Below the pieces are notes generated by a model, which did not search any database, was not told the DNA's origin, and saw only the letters and a list, made by a program, of their open reading frames with translations. The position numbers and the translations under genes were made by a program. Positions 1-4,829 of a DNA stretch of 7,016 nucleotides are shown piece after piece. The stretch comes from CAYMUN01 sp964393835. Its GTDB lineage: Bacteria; Patescibacteriota; Saccharimonadia; Saccharimonadales; UBA4665. How positions within the stretch are numbered: the first letter of the stretch is position 1; every line of letters begins with the position of its first letter. Location of the stretch: contig CAYMUN010000025.1 of the NCBI GenBank assembly GCA_964393835.1, positions 1-7,016 of the forward strand, given 5' to 3'.

Positions 1-452
1 CGGTTGGCGTCGGCCATTTTATGGACGTCTTCGCGCTTTTTGACGGCGGCGCCTTGTCCGTTATAGGCATCCATTAGCTCCAGCGCGATGCGGTCTTGCA
101 TGCTCATGCCTTTGCGGGCCCGGCAAGCGGCCACGAACCACATGATAGTCAGATGATTTTGGCGCTGGCCTTTGACCTCAAAAGGAATCTGATAGTTAGC
201 ACCACCGACACGGCGGGAGCGGGTTTCCATGTGCGGCATGACGTTTTTCATGGCCTGCTCAAAGACTTCGAGTGGGTTGTCGATTTTGAGGCGCTGAGCG
301 GCTTTTTCCATACCGCCATAAACGAGGCGCTCGGCAATCTGCTTTTTGCCGTTGAGCATGACTCGATTGATCAAGCGCTGCACCGGTACGCTATTGTAAA
401 GGCGGTCGGCAGGAATGTCTCGGACTAATGAAGCAGTTTTTTTACGCGGCAT
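1..452 (-). CDS. rpsG: 30S ribosomal protein S7, 3' end cut by window edge
   Basis: Primary 16S rRNA-binding protein that nucleates assembly of the 30S head and lines the E-site/mRNA exit region. The ATG is at 452-450 and 150 codons plus two bases are visible. The protein starts MPRKKTASLVRDIPADRLYN and contains the family signatures LNGKKQIAERLVY (residues 33-45), SRRVGGANYQIP (79-90) and AAVKKREDVHKMADAN (135-150). S7 is usually about 156 residues in short forms and normally continues with a few residues like AFAHFRW, so probably only a few codons are missing to the left. The start overlaps the rpsL stop by one base (TAATG). No good Shine-Dalgarno lies upstream of it, only an A/G-rich stretch inside rpsL, so translation is probably coupled to rpsL. 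One cysteine (C110) is visible. In most bacteria fusA follows; it is not in view. Identity is certain. Confidence 0.97.
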   Translation of the reverse strand, partial: MPRKKTASLVRDIPADRLYNSVPVQRLINRVMLNGKKQIAERLVYGGMEKAAQRLKIDNPLEVFEQAMKNVMPHMETRSRRVGGANYQIPFEVKGQRQNHLTIMWFVAACRARKGMSMQDRIALELMDAYNGQGAAVKKREDVHKMADAN

Positions 453-454
453 TA
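450..454 (-). promoter_or_regulatory. TAATG stop-start overlap coupling rpsL to rpsG
   Basis: On the minus strand the rpsL stop TAA (454-452) shares its last A with the rpsG ATG (452-450). The 20 nt upstream (CCAAGAAAGCGAGCAAATA) lack a strong AGGAGG-like site, so ribosomes ending rpsL probably re-initiate on rpsG. The overlap is directly visible; the coupling is inferred. Confidence 0.85.
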
Positions 455-865
455 TTTGCTCGCTTTCTTGGTGCCATACTTGGATCGGCCCTGTTTGCGA
501 TCGTTGACGCCCTGAAGGTCTAGACTTCCCCTGACAATATGATAGCGGACGCCGGGAAGGTCTTTGACGCGGCCACCACGGACGAGGACAACAGCGTGCT
601 CCTGCAAATTGTGGCCCTCGCCGCCGATGTAAGCCCAGACTTCGTAGCCGTTGCTCAGGCGCACGCGGGCGACCTTACGCAGGGCGGAGTTTGGCTTTTT
701 TGGAGTCTTGGTGGTTACCTTGACGCAGACGCCGCGCTTAAACGGCGCCGGCTTTTCGTAGTTGCGGGTTTTGAGATTGTTGGTGACGCGCTGCAGGGCC
801 GGCGACTTGGTCTTGCTGGTGACCTTGACGCGCGGTTTGCGCACTAACTGGTTGATTGTTGGCAT
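452..865 (-). CDS. rpsL: 30S ribosomal protein S12
   Basis: Decoding-centre protein of the small subunit, which contacts the codon-anticodon helix and influences accuracy. It is 137 aa, starts MPTINQLVRKPRVKV and ends with TAA. The decoding loops are intact: TPKKPNSALRK (residues 54-64) and RGGRVKDLPGVRYH (96-109). K56 and K101 match E. coli K43 and K88 (counting Met), the classic streptomycin-resistance positions, so the protein looks wild type there. D102 is the residue that is beta-methylthiolated in some bacteria. Compared with E. coli (124 aa) there are 13 extra residues in the linker around residues 25-42, which is the long form also found in Bacillus-type S12. W77 in GYEVWAYIGGEGHN is unusual next to the common Thr. 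The start is supported by an AAGGAG site 5 nt upstream. The gene has its own probable promoter at the end of rpoC and is coupled to rpsG by a 1-nt overlap. Confidence 0.99.
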   Translation of the reverse strand: MPTINQLVRKPRVKVTSKTKSPALQRVTNNLKTRNYEKPAPFKRGVCVKVTTKTPKKPNSALRKVARVRLSNGYEVWAYIGGEGHNLQEHAVVLVRGGRVKDLPGVRYHIVRGSLDLQGVNDRKQGRSKYGTKKASK

Positions 866-870
866 TCGTA

Positions 871-876
871 CTCCTT
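871..876 (-). promoter_or_regulatory. Shine-Dalgarno of rpsL
   Basis: The minus strand reads AAGGAG, then TACGA, then ATG: a 5-nt spacer to the rpsL start at 865. It fixes MPTINQLV as the N-terminus, which agrees with the S12 family. Confidence 0.85.
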
Positions 877-883
877 GCTGTCT

Positions 884-934
884 GTGATCTGCTGCGTCTT
901 ATGGAAGCATGCCGACTTCCCTGGCTCGGATCAC
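884..934 (-). promoter_or_regulatory. Possible folded 5' leader of rpsL
   Basis: Within the rpoC-rpsL gap, GTGATC (934-929 on the minus strand) can pair with GATCAC (889-884). Inside it, GGAAG (920-916) can pair with CTTCC (907-903) around an 8-nt loop. The fold ends about 8 nt before the rpsL Shine-Dalgarno. No U-tract follows, so it is not an intrinsic terminator. In E. coli S7 represses the str operon by binding mRNA between rpsL and rpsG; here that gap does not exist, so a leader upstream of rpsL is a reasonable alternative control site. This is a weak inference from two short helices. Confidence 0.35.
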
Positions 935-952
935 TTAAATTTTCTTACCTCT

Positions 953-981
953 ATTGTAACAGGTCTAGCTGTCGGATTCAA
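953..981 (-). promoter_or_regulatory. Sigma70-type promoter for rpsL-rpsG, embedded in the rpoC end
   Basis: Minus strand: -35 TTGAAT (981-976), a spacer of exactly 17 nt, then -10 TACAAT (958-953). TG sits at 961-960, one base before the -10, giving an extended -10 (TGTTACAAT). The -10 matches the consensus at 5 of 6 positions and the -35 at 4 of 6. The predicted transcription start is near 946-948, giving a leader of about 80 nt. The -35 lies in the last rpoC codons and the stop codon lies in the spacer. It would let the ribosomal genes be transcribed independently of, or in addition to, rpoBC read-through. The motif is visible; its activity is inferred. Confidence 0.6.
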
Positions 982-3900
982 CTGGGGTAGCACCCATGAC
1001 GGTGTTGGCTTCAGCTAACAACGCTTCCTCGGCTTCGTCTTCTTCGGTTTTAGCACCGGTACCAACCGGAATTTTGCGGCCTAAGATGACGTTTTCTTTG
1101 AGACCATAGAGCTTATCGACTTTACCGCTGGTAGCGGCAGCGATCAATACCCGGGTCGTGTCCTGGAATGACGCCGCGCTGAGGAACGAATCAGTACTCA
1201 AGCTGGCTTTGGTGATGCCGAGCAGCAATTGTACCGGTTTAGCCGGTTTCTTGCCGTCGGCCACCAGGGCTTCGTTGGCTTCGACGACGGCTAGCTTGCT
1301 GACGATATCACCGGTTACGAATTCACTGTCGCCGGCTTCTTCGATCTGAACACGACTAAACATCTGACGAACGATGATTTCCAAGTGCTTGTCGGCAATG
1401 TTTTGCCCCTGGGCCGCAAAAATCTTGAGAATCTCGCTCATGATGTAGCGCTGAGTGGCTTCGACGCCTTGCAGGCGCATCAGGTCGTGCAGGTTAATAG
1501 AGCCATTTGTCAGGCGCTGGCCGCTGACGACCTTATCACCATCTTGAATCGTCAACTGCTTAAAGCCAGGTATCTCATAGCGGACTACGCTCTGGCTGGT
1601 CGGCGTGATGATTACGGCTTTGTCGGTCACGGTAGCTTTACCGGGCATCGGCGCCACCAAAGGCTCAGAAGCGTCCTCAAGGGCCGCGACCACGTCACCG
1701 GCTACGACATCGGAGCCGCTAGCGACTGTGGCTTTGCGCTCACCGAGCGATAGCGTGACTTTTTCTTTGTCGTCGGCAGTGATCTGAACGACGTAGTGGT
1801 CGCCCTCCTCCCAGGTATTGGCTATGCCGGAGATTTCAGTCAGGTAGGCCTGGCCCTTAGGAGTGCGAACTTCAAACAATTCCTCAATGCGCGACAGACC
1901 CTGGGCGGTATCATCGGCGATGGCGCCGCCAGAACGGTGCTTGGAGTCTAATGACAGCTGGGTACCAGGCTCACCGATACTTTGGGCGGCAATGACGCCG
2001 ATGGGGTGGTTTTCGGCTACCATTTCGCCGGTTGCCGGATCGACACCGTAAGATTTCTGGGAAACACCGCGGACGTTGCTGCAGCTCAGGCCGCTCATGA
2101 TCTTGACACCATCGATTGCCTCGTCGGCTTCGATCTTGGCGGCTATATCAGCGGTGATGAGCTCACCTTTTTTAAAGAAGCCTTTGAGGGCTTCAGCCGA
2201 GAAACGGCCGGTTAAGCGCGAGGAGTACGGGACGCCTATATAGGCAGCATCGGCTCGTAGCATGGCGAAGCCGGGATCACTGGTATCGTCGTTGACGGTA
2301 AAGACATCTTGCGAGACATCAACCAGGCGGCGCGTCAGGTAGCCGGCATCAGCGGTTTTTAGCGCAATGTCGATCAGGGCTTTGCGGGTACCCCGGGTGC
2401 CGGTGAAATATTCCAGCGGGTTGAGGCCCTTTATATAGCCTGACTTGATTGGCAGCTCGATGACATTACCACCGGCATCTTGCAACACGCCCAACATACC
2501 GACGGCATTGTTAAGCTGAGAGATGTTACCGCGAGCACCGGAGTTTATAGCAATAGCCATAGAGGAATCTTGGCCAACCATCTGCTCGGACAGCATATCC
2601 TGGACTTTAGTTTCGACTTTGGTCCAGTTATCAACGGTCAATCGGTGGCGCTCATCATCGGTGATGAAGCCCTCTTCGTATTGGTCTGAGATAGCCGCGG
2701 AGCGGACTTCTCCCTGGTCGAGCAATTCATCCATGCCGGCAATCGGCGCGAAGTCGCCCATACCCATGCTGAGACCGGAAAGCGTGGCGTAGTAAAAGCC
2801 CAGGTCTTTGAGGTCGTCGGCAATTTCGGCGGTTTTTTCCTGGCCGTACTGAGCGTAGACTTGGGCCATTACCTTTTGGAGGCGCTTTTTGGTCATCGTC
2901 TCGTCTTGCAACGGGAAATCTTCGGGAAAAATTTCATTGAATAGCAAGCGGCCGATAGTCGTTTGAGGCCTACCGCCACGGAATGGTAACCGGACATAGC
3001 TTTGGAGGCTGATCACGCCGTTATCAAGCGCCATGAGAGCTTCATTGAGGCTAGAGAATGACGTAACGACAGTGGGATCATTGCCGGGACGTTCGTAAGT
3101 CAAGAAGTAGCAACCAAGGACGATATCTTGCTCAATATGTAAAATTGGCGAACCGTCAGCCGGCTTAAGCAGATTGCGGTTAGCGGCCATAATGTCACGG
3201 GCCTCGGCCTGGGCCTTATCACTCAGCGGCAGGTGAACAGCCATCTGGTCACCGTCAAAATCAGCGTTGAAACCTTTGCAGACTAAGGGGTGAAGCTGGA
3301 TAGCTCGACCCTCGATCAGTACCGGTTGAAAGGCTTGAATACTCAGGCGATGGAGTGATGGCGCGCGGTTTAGCAAGACGTACTTGCCTTTGATGACTTC
3401 ATCGAGCGCGTCCCAGACCATGGTTTCACCCATTTCGATTAAGCGTGAAGCGCTGCGAATGTTGTGGGCCTGCTCGCGGGCGATTAATTCGCCAATCACG
3501 AACGGCTTAAACAGCTCGAGGGCCATCATTTTAGGCAAACCACATTGGTTAATTTTGAGCTCCGGCCCAGCCACGATGACTGAACGACCGGAATAATCAA
3601 CACGCTTACCAAGCAGGTTTTGGCGGAAACGGCCTTGCTTGCCCTTGAGCATGTCGCTCAACGACTTGAGGCGGCGACGTTGGCCAGTCGCTGCCACTGC
3701 CCGTCCGGAACGGGTGCTGTTGTTATCAATCAGGGCGTCGACGGCTTCCTGCAGCATGCGTTGCTCGTTGCGGCGGATGACTTCCGGCGCATTGAGATCC
3801 ATTAGCTTTTTGAGCCGGTTGTTGCGGTTGATGACACGACGGTAGAGATCGTTGAGATCAGAGGTCGCGAAGCGGCCGCCGGTCAGCTGCACCATCGGGC

Positions 3901-4828
3901 GCAGATCTGGAGGAATCACCGGTAGTACGCTGACGCACATGCTCGACGGTTTGATGCCGGCCCGATCCATCGACTCCAGCAAACGCAGGCGCTTCATCAA
4001 TTTCTTTTTGCGCTGGCCTTTGGCGTCTTGAGCCTCGGCGTCTAATTCGGCAATCAGTTCTTTAAGATCAATGTCGCTCAGCAGGTCGCGGAGAGCGGCA
4101 CCGCCCATACCGACGGTTACCAGGGAGCGCATTTCACTGGGGAGATTGCGGAAATCGGTCTCATTAATCAACCGCAGGCGTTCCAGGCTAACCAGTTGGT
4201 CACGATACAGCTCAAAGTCCTTGGTCAACTGCTCGAGCTCCTTGGTTTGCATTTCTGCCAAGGCTTTGACGTTGGCTTCGGGGGCTTCGGCTTCTTTTTC
4301 GTAGCGTAGCTTGATGGCTTCTTTGGCGGCGGCAAATTCAGCTTCTTTGTCAGCCAAGAGTTGATCACGCTTAGCCGCGTCGACACTCTTAATGATATAG
4401 CTGGCAAAGTAAGCCACCCGCTCCAGGTTTTTAACGGTCAGGCCCAGGAGCAAGCCCATGGCGCTCGGTGTGCCGCGCAGGAACCAAATGTGCGAGACGG
4501 GTACGGCCAGGCTGATGTGTCCCATGCGCTCACGACGGACGATGCTGCGGGTGACCAGTTCGCCATTCTTGTCGACAGCGGCTTCGCGGCTGCGGACGCC
4601 TTTGTATTTGGCGTCGTGCGGATTAATATCTTTGACAGGGCCAAAGATACGCTCGCAAAACAGGCCGTCGCGTTCGGGCTTTTGGGTGCGGTAGTTAATG
4701 GTTTCCGGTTTGGTAACTTCACCGTAACTCCAGTCTAAGATGTCAGCTGGGCTGGCAACTGCCAATCGTACAGCGTCAAAATCAGCGATGTCGGTACCGT
4801 TATTGGAATAGCGTTGGGTTGGTGACAT
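965..4828 (-). CDS. rpoC: DNA-directed RNA polymerase subunit beta', both zinc sites eroded
   Basis: Largest catalytic subunit of RNA polymerase, 1287 aa, complete. In order: clamp start (PETINYRTQKPERDGLFCERIFGP, split as PETINYRTQKPERDG at 41-55 and LFCERIFGP at 56-64); degenerate zinc-ribbon region (66-104); helical clamp insert (about 148-225); sigma-binding clamp helices (about 325-365); switch region GKRVDYSGRSVI (407-418); catalytic NADFDGDQMAVH (521-532) with Mg-binding D523, D525 and D527; F-loop (764-780); bridge helix (about 804-838); second zinc region (849-926); trigger loop (957-985); jaw; and the C-terminal LLGITKASLSTDSFLSAASF (1201-1220). The Zn1 cysteines (E. coli C70, C72, C85, C88) are P70, D72, V85 and N88. 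Of the Zn2 cysteines (C814, C888, C895, C898) only C916 remains; the others are T849, S923 and S926. The trigger loop reads QLSLDSKHRSGG. The last ~31 residues are Glu/Asp-rich. The start has a strong AGGAGG, the stop is TAG, and rpoB ends 1 nt upstream. The frame is unbroken and core motifs are intact, so this is a functional but divergent gene, not a pseudogene. Confidence 0.99.
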   Translation of the reverse strand: MSPTQRYSNNGTDIADFDAVRLAVASPADILDWSYGEVTKPETINYRTQKPERDGLFCERIFGPVKDINPHDAKYKGVRSREAAVDKNGELVTRSIVRRERMGHISLAVPVSHIWFLRGTPSAMGLLLGLTVKNLERVAYFASYIIKSVDAAKRDQLLADKEAEFAAAKEAIKLRYEKEAEAPEANVKALAEMQTKELEQLTKDFELYRDQLVSLERLRLINETDFRNLPSEMRSLVTVGMGGAALRDLLSDIDLKELIAELDAEAQDAKGQRKKKLMKRLRLLESMDRAGIKPSSMCVSVLPVIPPDLRPMVQLTGGRFATSDLNDLYRRVINRNNRLKKLMDLNAPEVIRRNEQRMLQEAVDALIDNNSTRSGRAVAATGQRRRLKSLSDMLKGKQGRFRQNLLGKRVDYSGRSVIVAGPELKINQCGLPKMMALELFKPFVIGELIAREQAHNIRSASRLIEMGETMVWDALDEVIKGKYVLLNRAPSLHRLSIQAFQPVLIEGRAIQLHPLVCKGFNADFDGDQMAVHLPLSDKAQAEARDIMAANRNLLKPADGSPILHIEQDIVLGCYFLTYERPGNDPTVVTSFSSLNEALMALDNGVISLQSYVRLPFRGGRPQTTIGRLLFNEIFPEDFPLQDETMTKKRLQKVMAQVYAQYGQEKTAEIADDLKDLGFYYATLSGLSMGMGDFAPIAGMDELLDQGEVRSAAISDQYEEGFITDDERHRLTVDNWTKVETKVQDMLSEQMVGQDSSMAIAINSGARGNISQLNNAVGMLGVLQDAGGNVIELPIKSGYIKGLNPLEYFTGTRGTRKALIDIALKTADAGYLTRRLVDVSQDVFTVNDDTSDPGFAMLRADAAYIGVPYSSRLTGRFSAEALKGFFKKGELITADIAAKIEADEAIDGVKIMSGLSCSNVRGVSQKSYGVDPATGEMVAENHPIGVIAAQSIGEPGTQLSLDSKHRSGGAIADDTAQGLSRIEELFEVRTPKGQAYLTEISGIANTWEEGDHYVVQITADDKEKVTLSLGERKATVASGSDVVAGDVVAALEDASEPLVAPMPGKATVTDKAVIITPTSQSVVRYEIPGFKQLTIQDGDKVVSGQRLTNGSINLHDLMRLQGVEATQRYIMSEILKIFAAQGQNIADKHLEIIVRQMFSRVQIEEAGDSEFVTGDIVSKLAVVEANEALVADGKKPAKPVQLLLGITKASLSTDSFLSAASFQDTTRVLIAAATSGKVDKLYGLKENVILGRKIPVGTGAKTEEDEAEEALLAEANTVMGATPVESDS

Positions 4829-4829
4829 C

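Noticed and set aside
491..865. Streptomycin-resistance substitution in S12
   Set aside because: K56 and K101, equivalent to E. coli K43 and K88, and P104 are all wild type.
903..920. Intrinsic terminator between rpoC and rpsL
   Set aside because: The hairpin stem is only 5 bp and is followed on the transcribed strand by ATAAGAC, not a T-run.
866..964. L7Ae-like or other small gene between rpoC and rpsL
   Set aside because: Only 98 bp is available, with no start-stop frame preceded by a ribosome site; it is better explained as promoter plus leader.
4565..4621. Frameshift or pseudogene explanation for the missing zinc cysteines
   Set aside because: Length is identical to the normal motif, both flanks align in the same frame, and the gene has no internal stop over 1287 codons; the second zinc site is changed in a similar way.
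452..4828. Recoded UGA (code 25 or 4) as in some CPR lineages
   Set aside because: No in-frame TGA is needed anywhere. The visible genes end in TAA, TAG and TAA, and conserved glycines and tryptophans use ordinary codons.
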